Shown: piece after piece, positions 41,778-52,781 of the stretch
How the letters are laid out: each line of letters opens with the position of its first letter
How positions within the stretch are numbered: the first letter of the stretch is position 1
NCBI RefSeq assembly: GCF_016863435.1
Contig: NZ_BOOW01000009.1
Location: 62,001-126,000, forward strand
Reading direction: 5' to 3'
From: Sinosporangium siamense
GTDB taxonomy: Bacteria; Actinomycetota; Actinomycetes; Streptosporangiales; Streptosporangiaceae
Length of the DNA: 64,000 nucleotides
Made by a program: the position numbers and the translations under genes
The notes under the pieces: model-generated
What the model was told of the DNA's origin: nothing
The model's database searches: none
Seen by the model: only the letters and a program-made list of their open reading frames with translations

Positions 41778-42500
41778 GTGGACGAACTCTCCACCACCTG
41801 GGCCCAGGAGGCCCTGTCGCCGCTTCAGCTCCGGCTGCTGACCGACGCCGGAGCGGTCCTGACGCGCCACCGCCTCCTTCTGGCCGGCGGCCACGCCATG
41901 CGTGCCCACGGCTTCACGTCCCGCCGCTGCCGCGGCCTCGACTTCGCCACCGACGCCGAGACCCCGCTGCCGTGGGTCGCGCAGGACGTCGCGGAGGCAT
42001 ATCGCGCCCTCGGCTTCGACGTCGCCGTCCGCGACAGCGGCGAACGCATCAGCGTGCTCACCGTGACCGACCCCGGCACCGGCGCCGAATGCGAGATCGA
42101 CCTCCTCAGGGAGGCCCTCCAGTCCCCACCCGCCCCCGGCACCCCGTGCCCCGCGGTCGGCCTGGACGACGCCGTCGGCCTCAAGGTCCGCGCCCTCCAC
42201 AACCGAGGCGCCGCCCGCGACCTGGTCGACCTCGCCCCCGTCCGCGACCTGTATCCCTTCCGCGAACTCGAACGCCTCGGCGCCCTCCACGAGGACGACT
42301 TCCACCTAACGGAACTCGTCCAACGCCTGGAGGCCACCGACATGCTGAGCGACGACGCCTTCACCCGCTACGGCCTGTCCGAGGAGGAAGTCGACCACTT
42401 GCGGCACTTCGCCCATGCCTGGACCGAGGACATCAAACTCCGCCGCGTCGAAGACGACGACCTCCCCGAACCGAACTTCGACATCGAAGCCCCCGACTGA
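41778..42500 (+). CDS. AbiEii/AbiGii-like nucleotidyltransferase
   Basis: About 240 residues from GTG 41778; ATG 41727 is possible but has no ribosome site. RLLLAGGHAMRAHGFTSRRCRGLDFATD is the nucleotidyltransferase motif (GG.A...HG...R.T.D.DF) of AbiEii-type proteins. The family's second element is present as ECEIDLL, and VGLDDAVGLKVRALHNRGAARDLVDL is its K..A...R..RDL.DL segment. AbiEii toxins transfer nucleotides to tRNA and need an AbiEi antitoxin. None is adjacent, so this may be a solitary housekeeping-type member. Confidence 0.78.
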   Translation: MDELSTTWAQEALSPLQLRLLTDAGAVLTRHRLLLAGGHAMRAHGFTSRRCRGLDFATDAETPLPWVAQDVAEAYRALGFDVAVRDSGERISVLTVTDPGTGAECEIDLLREALQSPPAPGTPCPAVGLDDAVGLKVRALHNRGAARDLVDLAPVRDLYPFRELERLGALHEDDFHLTELVQRLEATDMLSDDAFTRYGLSEEEVDHLRHFAHAWTEDIKLRRVEDDDLPEPNFDIEAPD

Positions 42501-42690
42501 CCCCGGACACCCCCGAGAGGGCGCCGGGGAGGCCGTCGCTGAGGCCCGGCGGACCCCGCGCGAGGGTCCACCGGGCCTGCAGGCCGAGGTTCCGGCGTCA
42601 GAGGCCGCGCCGGCCGACGTTCACCATCCGGGCGTCGCAGCCCGCACCATGGCCGGTAAGTACCTCACCATGCCGATAGTGGCGTCCCGT

Positions 42691-42969
42691 TCAGGGCTCG
42701 GAACCACAGGTTCCCCGGATCGGTGGATATCTCCTTCTAGCCGTCCTCGAAGACGTGTATGTCGGGACGTGGACCAGATTCCAACTCCGTATTTGCCCGA
42801 GGGCCTTGATCATGGCCTTGGAGTGCGAGGCGGGGGAGAGGACGATCATGTTGGCTTGGCCTTCCTGGATTTTCGCCGACTTCTGATAGGGCTGCGAACG
42901 CGTCCATTGCCACACCGGCCTCACCTTGGTGGCGGGCCGTCGCCGGATCCGCATCGATTCGGGGTTCAC
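42691..42969 (-). CDS. Hypothetical small protein, doubtful
   Basis: 92 residues from GTG 42969, overlapping the stop of the next gene upstream (GTGA). The first ~65 codons have actinomycete-like third positions; the last ~25 do not. A one-base shift at the end would instead close the protein with PDIHVFEDG. It may be real but frameshifted, or a fragment. No family recognised. Confidence 0.35.
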   Translation of the reverse strand: MNPESMRIRRRPATKVRPVWQWTRSQPYQKSAKIQEGQANMIVLSPASHSKAMIKALGQIRSWNLVHVPTYTSSRTARRRYPPIRGTCGSEP

Positions 42970-43301
42970 ATCACGTTCCTTCCTTGGTTGGGTGTGGGGA
43001 CTTGCTGGTATGCAGCGGTCGCCGCCTGCCGGGCCAACATCTCCTGGCCGACCTTAAACATGATCATCTGCGTTGCGGCGGAGTGGAACGACGAGGTGCC
43101 GTGAAGGACAAGGCGGGCGGCGACGCCTGCGGTGAGCACAACCAGGGAGGGGGTCCCGACGGCCTGCCAGAGGGGGTACTGGAGGTCGAGGAGGTGCATG
43201 GCGAAGAACAGGTGGGCGCCCAGTAGCAGGGCGAAAACGATGACGTTGCTGTAGGAGGGCATGTGCTTCTCGTACGTTTTCGTGGGGTCGGACGTGCTCA
43301 A
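42966..43301 (-). CDS. Small hypothetical membrane protein
   Basis: 111 residues from ATG 43301. Two hydrophobic helices (NVIVFALLLGAHLFFAMHLL and AVGTPSLVVLTAGVAARLVL) are followed by a ~45-residue amphipathic tail (AATQMIMFKVGQEMLARQAATAAYQQ). No catalytic motif. Codon use is normal for the region. A second small frame overlaps its stop, suggesting an operon of two unknown genes. Function unknown. Confidence 0.6.
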   Translation of the reverse strand: MSTSDPTKTYEKHMPSYSNVIVFALLLGAHLFFAMHLLDLQYPLWQAVGTPSLVVLTAGVAARLVLHGTSSFHSAATQMIMFKVGQEMLARQAATAAYQQVPTPNQGRNVM

Positions 43302-43781
43302 TGGAGATCCCTTTCTGCGAGGAGGACGTGGGGTGACACCATGGGTTCACCGCACGCCCTGCGGTCTCAGGCGGGTCTCGCACGGGCTTGTGCGAGTGCC
43401 GTCACGTGGCCATGGCCAACTCGCCCGCGGCCTTCCGCGCTGACCTCCGGACGCGGGGGGCGGGCCAAGGGGAAGACAGTCATCCGGCGGTGGCCTTGTG
43501 ATGACTGTCATAAAGAATGACGATCGCATTCCTTGGGTCACGTGACAAGCACATGTCGTGATCTATGCGGGAATAGGGCCTTTGTGCTTGCTCCGGGCTG
43601 ATGGCCGTGTAGATGAATCCCACATTCGACCCCACTGTTTTGGGAGGGTGCGTGGCTTATGTCGTGGTTTCCGGTGCCACGGGTGGGACGAGATTCGGTT
43701 CCGCCGCCGGTGCATCCGCGCGATTCCGGTGGTCACTCAGCGTGGCGGCCGTCCTGCTGTGCTCCGCCGTACCCCAGGGGG
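43302..43781. other. Intergenic region, no gene seen
   Basis: 480 bases. Short frames on both strands lack conserved features. The part near 43500-43660 is relatively AT-rich and may hold the promoter of the membrane protein gene. No RNA gene was recognised. Confidence 0.45.
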
Positions 43782-45146
43782 TCAGTGGTGGAAGCCGCGG
43801 CGCTTTGAGTCGTCCGGTGGGGTGGTGAGGCGGGTGAGGGCCCAGTGGAGGTCGTCGACGAACAGGGAGATGCGGTCGCGGCCGATGCCGTGGCGGATCA
43901 GGGCACGTTGGACGACGGTCTGCTCCTGAGCGGGGGGAAGGGGGTAGGTCGGCACCTGCCAGCCGCGCATGCGCAGGGTGTCGGACAGGTCGTAGAGGGA
44001 GAAGGGGGAGCCTGGGTCGGCCAGGGTGTAGCTGACGCCGGGGATGGCGCCGCGGCCGTCGTGGAGGAGGGTGAAGCGGCCGGTGGCGGCGAGGCGGTCG
44101 GCGAGGTGGGCGGCGGTGTCGAGGCAGGACTGCTGGACGGCGCGGTAGCCTTCACGGCCGAGGCGCAGCATGGTGTAGTACTGCGCGACGACCTCCGACC
44201 CCGGCCGGCTGAAGTTGAGGGCGAAGGTCGGCATGTTCCCCCCGAGGTAGTCCACCCAGAAGACCAGCTCGTCGGGCAGGCAGGCGGCCTCCCGCCAGAC
44301 GACCCAGCCGACGCCGAGCGGGGTCAGGCCGTATTTGTGGCCTGAGGTGTTGATGGAGGCGACGCGGGGCAGCCGGAAGTCCCACACCAGGTCGGGCTGG
44401 ACGAAGGGGGCGACGAAGCCGCCGCTGGCCGCGTCGACGTGGATGGGGATGTCGAGGCCGGTCTCCCGCTGGAGGTCGTCGAGGGCGGCGGCGATGTCGG
44501 CGACGGGTTCGTAGGCGCAGGTGAAGGTGACGCCGAGGATGGCCACGACCCCGATGGTGTTCTCGTCGACGTGGTCTTTGAGCTGATGCGGGCGCAGACC
44601 TGTGGCGCCCTCCTCCAAGGGCACCTGGCGGAGTTCGAGGTCGAAGTAGCGGGCGAACTTCTCCCAGCACACCTGCACGGGACCGCACACGAGGTTCGGC
44701 CGGTCGGCGGGAAGTCCGGCCTCGCGCCGCCTCGCCCGCCACCGCCGGTGGAGGGCGAGGCCGCCTAGCATGCACGCCTCGCTGGAGCCTGTGGTGGAGC
44801 AGCCGATGGTGGAGCGTTCGTGGGGGGCGTGCCACAGGTTGGCCATGATGTGCACACAGCGCGACTCGAGTTCGGCGGTGAGCGGATATTCATCCTTGTC
44901 GATCATGTTCTTGTCGATGTTCTCGTTCATCAGCGCGTGCACCTCGGGTTCGCTCCACGTGGTGCAGAAGGTCGCGAGGTTCTGCGAGGCGTCGCCGTCC
45001 AGCAGGAGCTCGGACCTGACCAGTTCGTAGACCTCGCGCGGGTCCGACGAGTGCTCGGGCATGCGATATTTCGGCAGGGGCACGCGGCTCAGGGGCTGGG
45101 TGTAGACGTCGGCGAATCCGCCGGGGGTGGTCCTGTGCAGTGGCAC
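43782..45146 (-). CDS. gadB: Glutamate decarboxylase
   Basis: 454 residues, the usual GAD length. PLP-enzyme motifs: GCSTTGSSEACMLGGLALHRRWR, the cofactor-binding HVDAASGGFVAPF, and the Schiff-base lysine in SINTSGHKYGLTPLGVGWV. The N-terminus starts without an acid-response extension. The C-terminus ends in His-His, as in GadB proteins that self-inhibit at neutral pH. It converts glutamate to GABA and CO2, consuming a proton. No gadC antiporter is adjacent. Confidence 0.95.
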   Translation of the reverse strand: MPLHRTTPGGFADVYTQPLSRVPLPKYRMPEHSSDPREVYELVRSELLLDGDASQNLATFCTTWSEPEVHALMNENIDKNMIDKDEYPLTAELESRCVHIMANLWHAPHERSTIGCSTTGSSEACMLGGLALHRRWRARRREAGLPADRPNLVCGPVQVCWEKFARYFDLELRQVPLEEGATGLRPHQLKDHVDENTIGVVAILGVTFTCAYEPVADIAAALDDLQRETGLDIPIHVDAASGGFVAPFVQPDLVWDFRLPRVASINTSGHKYGLTPLGVGWVVWREAACLPDELVFWVDYLGGNMPTFALNFSRPGSEVVAQYYTMLRLGREGYRAVQQSCLDTAAHLADRLAATGRFTLLHDGRGAIPGVSYTLADPGSPFSLYDLSDTLRMRGWQVPTYPLPPAQEQTVVQRALIRHGIGRDRISLFVDDLHWALTRLTTPPDDSKRRGFHH

Positions 45147-45156
45147 GTTTTCCTCC

Positions 45157-46620
45157 TCAGAGCACTCCGGTCAGGTTGCGTACGGCGAGGCCGGCGCCGA
45201 GCACGACCACGACCGCCGCGCTGGTGAGGGGGGTGAGCGCCGAGACACGCGCGGCCAGGCCGTGTCCGGCGCGGGTCAGCCGGTCGAGGCGGTCCGCCAG
45301 CCCGACCAGCAGCAGCCCGGTGGCCGTCAGGGTGGCCGCCATGCCGAGTCCGTAGGCGGCGACCAGCGCCACCCCGAACCACGTGCGGCCCAGCGCGACG
45401 GCGCCGAGCAGCACGATCAGCGCCGACGGGCTCGGCACGAGCCCACCGGCGACCCCCATCCCGACCAGCCCGGCCCGCCCCCGCGCCACCCGGACGGGGG
45501 CCGGCGCGACCACGAGCTCCCCGGGCGAGTGCCCATGCCCATGTCCGTGCCCATGTCCGTGGTCATCCCCATATCCGTGCCCGTGCCCGTGCCCATGTCC
45601 GTGGCCGAAGAACTCCCGGGCGTGTGCCGTACCCTCCGCCCGGTCCCGCCAGGCGGTGCGGAGCAGGTGGCAGCCGATCGCGGCGATGAGGAGGCCGCCC
45701 GCCGTGCCCAGCCAGGTGAGCAGGGTCTCCCCCGTCAGGGTGGCGGCGAGGCTCAGGGCGAGGCCCGCGGCGAGCACGCCGAGGGTGTGGGTGAGGGTGA
45801 CGGTCGCGCCGACGATCAGGGCGTCGCGGGGCCGCCCCCGGCGGCCCGCGAGGTAGGCGGCCATGATGGTCTTGCCGTGTCCGGGGATGAGGGCGTGCCC
45901 GGCCCCGAGGAGCGCGGCGAGGAGGACGGCGAGCGAACCGAGCGGCACGGTGAGGGACTCGGCGCCGACGAGTCCGGTGAAGGTGCGGTCGACCGCGGCG
46001 AGCAGGTCGCTCACCGGCCCGATCACAGGCAGGCCGAACGTCGCGGAGGGCTCCGCGTCCGCCGTGCCCTCGCCCTCGGTCACCGTGAAGGCCGCCGAAC
46101 GTTGATCGGGCGGCGTGGCGAGCAGATCGTCCGGATAGGAGCGCAGTTCCTGGCTAATGCTGTGGGCCGGTACGGACGAGCCGGTCAGCCGCACACCCTC
46201 GGAGACGGCGGTGGTCTCCCGCCAGCCGGGCCGATCCGGCAGATATCCGTCCTCGAACTCGACCGATGCGGCGGGCAGATCGGCAGGTGCCGTGAGCCGG
46301 CACGTCAGCCGGCTGACCGGCAGGCCACCCTCCCCGGGCATATAGGTGAAGCCCGACTCCACCACCCGCCACCGCGCCGCCACCCCGCCGATCGTGAGCC
46401 GCTGGGCCCCGGCCACGTCCTCACACCGCCGGGCGGCCCAAGGGCCGGCTCCCGCGCGTTCGACCGCCTCCTTGGCCTGCAGGGCAGGCAGCTCGGCGGA
46501 GTCCACGATCGCGAGGTTCTCCACCCGGTCGGGGGTGACCCGCAGGCCGTTGTAGTGGTTGACGGTGAAGTTCCCGAGGGGATGCGCGGCGAGGAGCGCC
46601 GCCGCCACCATGACGATCAC
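45157..46620 (-). CDS. NicO/RcnA-type nickel/cobalt exporter with extracytoplasmic domain
   Basis: 487 residues. A signal-like first helix leads to a ~210-residue soluble domain (HPLGNFTVNHYNGLRVTPDRVENLAIVDSAELPALQAKEA), typical of the large actinobacterial NicO proteins. The membrane part follows with GAGHALIPGHGKTIMAAYLAG, the family metal-site helix, and a second half GMGVAGGLVPSPSALIVLLGAV. A cytoplasmic loop at ~340-365 is a (His-Gly)n tract expected to bind Ni2+ or Co2+. The gene starts close to gadB in the same direction, but no functional link is obvious. Confidence 0.88.
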   Translation of the reverse strand: MIVMVAAALLAAHPLGNFTVNHYNGLRVTPDRVENLAIVDSAELPALQAKEAVERAGAGPWAARRCEDVAGAQRLTIGGVAARWRVVESGFTYMPGEGGLPVSRLTCRLTAPADLPAASVEFEDGYLPDRPGWRETTAVSEGVRLTGSSVPAHSISQELRSYPDDLLATPPDQRSAAFTVTEGEGTADAEPSATFGLPVIGPVSDLLAAVDRTFTGLVGAESLTVPLGSLAVLLAALLGAGHALIPGHGKTIMAAYLAGRRGRPRDALIVGATVTLTHTLGVLAAGLALSLAATLTGETLLTWLGTAGGLLIAAIGCHLLRTAWRDRAEGTAHAREFFGHGHGHGHGHGYGDDHGHGHGHGHGHSPGELVVAPAPVRVARGRAGLVGMGVAGGLVPSPSALIVLLGAVALGRTWFGVALVAAYGLGMAATLTATGLLLVGLADRLDRLTRAGHGLAARVSALTPLTSAAVVVVLGAGLAVRNLTGVL

Positions 46621-46837
46621 GGTGCCACCACGTCCACCGTCGAAGGGGCGCAGCGGCAGGTCGGCAGGGGGTGTCCAGGCACGTCACGATCGTCGCCGCA
46701 CGCCCGCATGCGAATGGGGAGCCCGCCCGGTGAGGAGCACCCTTCTTTGCCCACTTCATGCGATCACGTGACCACGCCCGCCGCACACGGAAGTCCTGAG
46801 AACGGGTCCGCCAGGTGTCGGTTTGACCTGCCAGGGT

Positions 46838-46855
46838 TGTCAACCTATGTTGACA
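46838..46855. promoter_or_regulatory. Palindromic operator in front of the small HTH gene
   Basis: TGTCAAC-CTAT-GTTGACA is a perfect 7-bp inverted repeat ending three bases before the ATG at 46859. The position would block transcription or initiation, so autoregulation by the encoded HTH protein is plausible. Confidence 0.6.
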
Positions 46856-46858
46856 TGC

Positions 46859-47095
46859 ATGGATGACGCACAACTCTCCCACCTCGCCACACTGGCTCAA
46901 GGGGAGGACCCGCTCGCCGCGCTGCGCGCGACGGCGGCGCTCCACCGGGAGGCCGCCCGGCTTGAGGCGGTGCAAGTGCGGCGCGCCCGGGTGCAGGGCA
47001 GGACTTGGAGCGAGATCGCCGAGGCGCTCGGCATCAGCAAGCAGGCCGTGCACAAGAAGTACGGCGGACGCGGCCTGTTCAGGTCCCAGGACTGA
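46859..47095 (+). CDS. Small helix-turn-helix protein
   Basis: 78 residues from ATG 46859; an upstream in-frame start would run through the palindrome. There is almost no leader, so the mRNA may be leaderless. Residues ~20-45 form a helix (ALRATAALHREAARLEAVQVRRARVQG). The C-terminus carries an HTH: TWSEIAEALGISKQAVHKKYGGRGLF, typical of small actinomycete 'AsnC/HTH_24-like' proteins. It probably binds the palindrome just upstream. Target genes are unknown. Confidence 0.8.
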   Translation: MDDAQLSHLATLAQGEDPLAALRATAALHREAARLEAVQVRRARVQGRTWSEIAEALGISKQAVHKKYGGRGLFRSQD

Positions 47096-47169
47096 CGGAC
47101 GGGATCGGAGGGCCGTCACGACGAGACCCGCCCCGTGACAGGGCGGGCCTTGACGCGTGGAGCGGCGGG

Positions 47170-48963
47170 TCAGCCGCCGGTCTGTACGGCTTTCGCCTGC
47201 TTGTCCCCGGCCGGCGCCATCGCCTCGGCGTTGGTCAGGAACTGCGTGGTGGCGAGCTCGCGGTAGAGGTCGTCCTGGTCGAGCAGTTCGGCGTGGCTGC
47301 CCACAGCCCGCACCTGCCCGGCCTCCATGACGACGATCCGATCGGCCGTCGTGACGGTGGACAGCCGGTGCGCGATGACGAGCACGGTCGTGGTGCCCGC
47401 CACCTCCTCGATGACGTCGCGCAGGCGCAGCTCGTTGACGGCGTCGAGCTGTGAGGTGGCCTCGTCGAGCAGGAGCAGCCGGGGCTTGCGCAGCAATGCG
47501 CGGGCGATGGCGACCCGCTGCCGCTCGCCGCCCGAGAGCATCTGCCCCCGGTGCCCGACAGCCGTTTCGAGCCCTTCGGGGAGCCGGGCGACCAGGTCGT
47601 TGAGCTGGGTGCGGGTGAGAACGTCGGCGATCTCGTCCTCGCCGGCGCCGGGGTTGGCGAACAGCAGGTTGTCGCGGAGCGTGCCGGCGAGCACGGGGGC
47701 GTCCTGCTCGACGTAACCCAGCGCGGCGCGCAGCTCCGACATGGGCATCTCGGTCAGCGGCCTGCCGTCGAGGTCGATAGCGCCCTCGTTCGGCTCGTAG
47801 AACCTTTCGAGCAGGGCGAACACCGTGGACTTGCCCGCGCCTGAGGGGCCGACGAGCGCCGTCATGCCTCCGGCCGGCGCGGTGAAGGACACGCCGTTGA
47901 GCGCGGGGGAGCGGTCGTCGCCGTATTGGAAGTGCACGTCCCGCAGGGTCACCGCGGCGGGGGCGGTGTTCTTCGGGGAGGTGCTCTCGACCGGGGCGAC
48001 CGGCTCGGCCGGCAGGTCCTCGATCTCGCGCAGCCGGGCGATGGCGGCGAGGCCGGTCTGGAGCTGCGTGGCGCCGTTGACGAGCTGACTGATGGGGCCG
48101 GTCAGGTAGAAGAGGTAGAGCAGGAACGCGATGAGCGACGACACCTCAAGGCTGCCGGAGGCGACCCTCATGCCGCCCACCCCGAGCACGGCGAGGAAGG
48201 ACAATTGTACGGCGAGCCAGGTCGAGGTGCCGGCGAGCGCCGTCCACCCGGCCGCGGTCACACCCTTGCGCCACGCCTTCCGAGCCACGCCGCGCACCGC
48301 GTCGGTCTCACGCTGCTCGGCGCCGGCCGCCTTGACGGTGCGGAACGCCTGGAGCGAGCGGTCGAGGGTCGCGCCCATCTCGCCGAGGGCGGTCTGCGCC
48401 TCGGTGGTGGCCCTGCTGATGCGCGGCATGACGACGGCGGTGATGCCGCCGACGACCACGAGCACGATCAGGGTGACGCCGAGCAGAGCGGCGTCCATGT
48501 ACGCCATCAGCGCGATACACCCGATCAGCATGAACGAGGCCGTAATGGCCTCGGTGACGCCGCTGGTGCAGACGGCGCGCAGCAGCGTGCTGTCCGCCGT
48601 GACCCGGGACAGCAGGTCGCCGGGCTTGAGCCGGTCGACGTCGGGCACGCGCAGCCGCAACATCCGGCTGACGAGGCGCAGCCGCGCGCTGAGGACGATG
48701 GTCTCGGCGGTGCGCTCAAGCACATAGGCGCCGAGCGCGCCGAGCACCGCGCCCACCAGGACCAGCACCGTCAGCACGAGGATGGGCCCCACCATCGAGC
48801 CGCCGGCCTGGAAAGTGTCGATCACGCTCTTGGCGAGGAGCGGCTCGGCGAGTCCCGCCATGCCGCCGACGAATCCCAGCAGACCGCCGAGGGCGAGCTT
48901 CCACTTCTGAGGTCGGATGTGGGTCAGCAGCAGCCGCCACGACCCTTTGGGAGGAGCGTTCAC
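47170..48963 (-). CDS. ABC transporter, fused permease/ATPase (multidrug/peptide exporter type)
   Basis: 597 residues from GTG 48963. Six transmembrane helices lie in residues ~20-310 of ABC_membrane type. The nucleotide-binding domain follows: Walker A VGPSGAGKSTVFALLERFYEPNEG, signature LSGGERQRVAIARALL, Walker B LLLLDEATSQLDAVNE and the His switch VIAHRLSTV. It works as a homodimer or heterodimer exporter, with no partner gene adjacent. There is no peptidase C39 domain, so a bacteriocin-processing role is unlikely. Confidence 0.93.
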   Translation of the reverse strand: MNAPPKGSWRLLLTHIRPQKWKLALGGLLGFVGGMAGLAEPLLAKSVIDTFQAGGSMVGPILVLTVLVLVGAVLGALGAYVLERTAETIVLSARLRLVSRMLRLRVPDVDRLKPGDLLSRVTADSTLLRAVCTSGVTEAITASFMLIGCIALMAYMDAALLGVTLIVLVVVGGITAVVMPRISRATTEAQTALGEMGATLDRSLQAFRTVKAAGAEQRETDAVRGVARKAWRKGVTAAGWTALAGTSTWLAVQLSFLAVLGVGGMRVASGSLEVSSLIAFLLYLFYLTGPISQLVNGATQLQTGLAAIARLREIEDLPAEPVAPVESTSPKNTAPAAVTLRDVHFQYGDDRSPALNGVSFTAPAGGMTALVGPSGAGKSTVFALLERFYEPNEGAIDLDGRPLTEMPMSELRAALGYVEQDAPVLAGTLRDNLLFANPGAGEDEIADVLTRTQLNDLVARLPEGLETAVGHRGQMLSGGERQRVAIARALLRKPRLLLLDEATSQLDAVNELRLRDVIEEVAGTTTVLVIAHRLSTVTTADRIVVMEAGQVRAVGSHAELLDQDDLYRELATTQFLTNAEAMAPAGDKQAKAVQTGG

Positions 48964-49087
48964 GATCTATCGAACGGCCAACGCGTAGTGTCGCGTTCCC
49001 CTCGTATGCCATTCATGTACTAAAGACAGCCAACCCCCTACGAAAGTTCCACCGCAGGTATCCATTTCATCTCGACGCGTGCCAACA

Positions 49088-49103
49088 TGAATGCAACCAT
49101 TCA
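49088..49103. promoter_or_regulatory. Hut operator candidate upstream of hutU
   Basis: TGAATG-CAAC-CATTCA, a perfect 6-bp inverted repeat about 50 bases before the hutU start. The same TGAATG-N4-CATTCA pattern occurs in front of the second hut operon at 54376-54391. I infer the binding site of the RpiR-family protein encoded after hutU. Confidence 0.65.
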
Positions 49104-49152
49104 CATGGGTGGATGACAAGCGGGCGGCGTGCCCGGAAGAAGGAGGTCGGCG

Positions 49153-50804
<1,652 letters not shown>

Positions 50805-50808
<4 letters not shown>

Positions 50809-51830
50809 CCGACACCATCGGCTCCCCATCCCGCGTGTCGTGGGATGGGGAGGAGGGGCGGCGCCGGTCGGACGGTGCGAGGCGTGGTGAATCCCCCGCC
50901 AGGGCCGTGCGTCGCGAGGCGGTGAGGTCCGGCGGCGCCGGAGGTGCTGAACCGGCTATATGGTCGGGAAACGTGGGGGAGGGACTTCAGCGGCTGCTTG
51001 AGGGCAGACGGTTGTCGCCGGTGCAGCGCCGCATCGCGCACTATCTGGCCGAGCACTTGCACGAGGCGGTCTTCCTGTCCAGCGTCGAGCTGGCCGAGCG
51101 GGCCGGTGTGAGCCAGCCATCGGTGACGAGGTTCGCCGCCGCGCTGGGTTTCGCGGGTTACCCCGAGCTGCGCAACGCGCTCCGGCCGCTGGTGGTGGCC
51201 GGCCCCTGGGGGCCGCCCGCCTCCGGCTCCGGGATCGGCGGCGAAGGCGAGGTGCACCTCGCCCGCGAGGCGTTGAGCGGCGAGATCGCCAACCTGACCC
51301 AGGTGCGCGACCGGCTCGCCGGCGGCCTCGGCGACCGGGTGCGCGAGCTCGGCGCGGCCCTGGCCGCCGCCGAGCCGCTGCCGGTGCTGGGGCTCCGGGT
51401 GTCCTCAGGGCTCGCGAGCAGCTTCGCCTACTACGCCAGGCGCATCCACCCCGACGTGCGGCTGCTCGTCCACGGCGGCTCCGAACTGCGCGACCGCCTC
51501 CACACGGCACGCAGAGCCGGCGCCGAGTGGCTGCTCGCGGTGGTCCTGCCGCGCTATCCGGTGGAGGCGGCGCAGGCCCTTGACTACGCCAGGTCGCTGG
51601 GCCTGCGCATCGCGTTGATCACCGACGTGCCCGAGGTGCCGTTCGCCGCCGACGTGGTCCTCGACGCGCCCGTGGGCGACCGGCTGGTCTTCGACTCTCA
51701 CGCCGCCCCCTTGGTGCTGGCGATGGTGCTGGTCGAGGCCATGGCGGACGCGTTGCCCCTGCGCACGCAGGCCCGGCTGGAAGAGCATGAGCGCATGACC
51801 GACACCACGGGGGTGTTCCTCCAGCCGTGA
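50805..51830 (+). CDS. MurR/RpiR-family regulator (probable hut regulator)
   Basis: 341 residues from ATG 50805, overlapping the hutU stop (ATGA). After a ~60-residue basic, low-complexity N-terminus comes the RpiR HTH ([54 protein letters not shown]). A SIS sugar-isomerase-type ligand domain follows ([30 protein letters not shown] and following). Coupling to hutU and a shared palindrome before both hut operons support a role as the histidine-utilisation regulator; the ligand is possibly urocanate or a later intermediate. Confidence 0.85.
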
Positions 51831-51840
51831 CTCTTCCGGG

Positions 51841-52590
51841 TTACAGGGTGATGCGCCGGATGGAGGAGATCGACCAGCGGGTGGTGAGCATGGCGAGCGC
51901 GATGAGGGAGACGAAGGCGATGGCGATGGAGAGCTCCCCGAAGTCGCCGCGGAACAGCGCCTTGCCGGCCTCGACCGTGTGGTAGAGCGGGTTGAACTGC
52001 ACGACGGCCTGCATCCACGCGGGGGCGAAGCTCATCGGCAACATGATGCCGGTGAGCAGGATCAGCGGCATCGACAGGAACGACAACATGGGCGACAGGG
52101 CGTTCACGTCGCGCACGGCCAGGGCCAGGCCGTAGGACAGGCCGGAGGCGAAGACGCCGGTCACCGCCATGAGCAACAGCATGACCAGCAGGCCGGGCAG
52201 GTGCGCGCGCATGCCGAAGGCCATGGCGATCACGACGAGCACCAGCGACTGCAGGATCAGCATGGTGACGTCGCGCAGGGTGCGGCCGAGCACGATGGCC
52301 GGGCGGCTCGCCGGGCTGACCGCTATGCGCTCCAGCACCCCGTTGCCGATCTCGCCGATGATGCCGAAGCCGACGAACAGCGAGCTGAAGAGCGCCACCA
52401 TGACGAGCAGGCCCGGGGTGAAGTCGCGCAGCGCGTCGCCGAAGGGGACGCCGGGGGTGGTGTTCGCGACCAGCGGGGCGAACAACACGAGGTAGAAGAG
52501 CGGCTGCATGATGCCGAAGAGCGACCACGCGGGATTGCGCATCGTGGCCCGGATCTCATGGCCGTAGAAGAGGGCGATGTGGCGAAACAT
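51841..52590 (-). CDS. ABC-2-type permease (DrrB-like)
   Basis: 249 residues from ATG 52590 with GGAGG seven bases upstream. Six hydrophobic helices carry the ABC-2 signature GIIGEIGNGVLERIAVSPASRPAIVLGRTLRDV and the late motif MPLILLTGIMLPMSFAPAWMQAVVQFNPLYHTVEAGKALF. That segment is the standard DrrB-family 'daunorubicin resistance' helix pair. It pairs with the ATPase encoded just upstream (gap ~190 bases). Expression is probably under the PadR regulator at the head of the unit. Confidence 0.92.
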   Translation of the reverse strand: MFRHIALFYGHEIRATMRNPAWSLFGIMQPLFYLVLFAPLVANTTPGVPFGDALRDFTPGLLVMVALFSSLFVGFGIIGEIGNGVLERIAVSPASRPAIVLGRTLRDVTMLILQSLVLVVIAMAFGMRAHLPGLLVMLLLMAVTGVFASGLSYGLALAVRDVNALSPMLSFLSMPLILLTGIMLPMSFAPAWMQAVVQFNPLYHTVEAGKALFRGDFGELSIAIAFVSLIALAMLTTRWSISSIRRITL

Positions 52591-52781
52591 GGGTTTCCTC
52601 CAGGGGAGGGAGATTGGCGGCCCGGCGGGGGACACGCGGCCGGCGACGGCGGCGCCGTACTGTGCCGTGCCGTACGGTGCCCCCGGCCGGTGTGAGGAGT
52701 CGGTTTCCATAGGACGGCATGTGCTGGGAGGGCCTCTGAGCTCGGATCTCGGCGGACGCCCCGCGTGGTCCGCCGAGGGGG

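Noticed and set aside
41778-42500. Complete AbiE toxin-antitoxin system
   Set aside because: The nucleotidyltransferase motif is present, but no AbiEi-like antitoxin gene is adjacent on either side.
47170-48963. Lanthipeptide exporter
   Set aside because: The fused ABC exporter is 14 kb from the cluster, lacks a C39 peptidase and is not on the repeat-bounded island.
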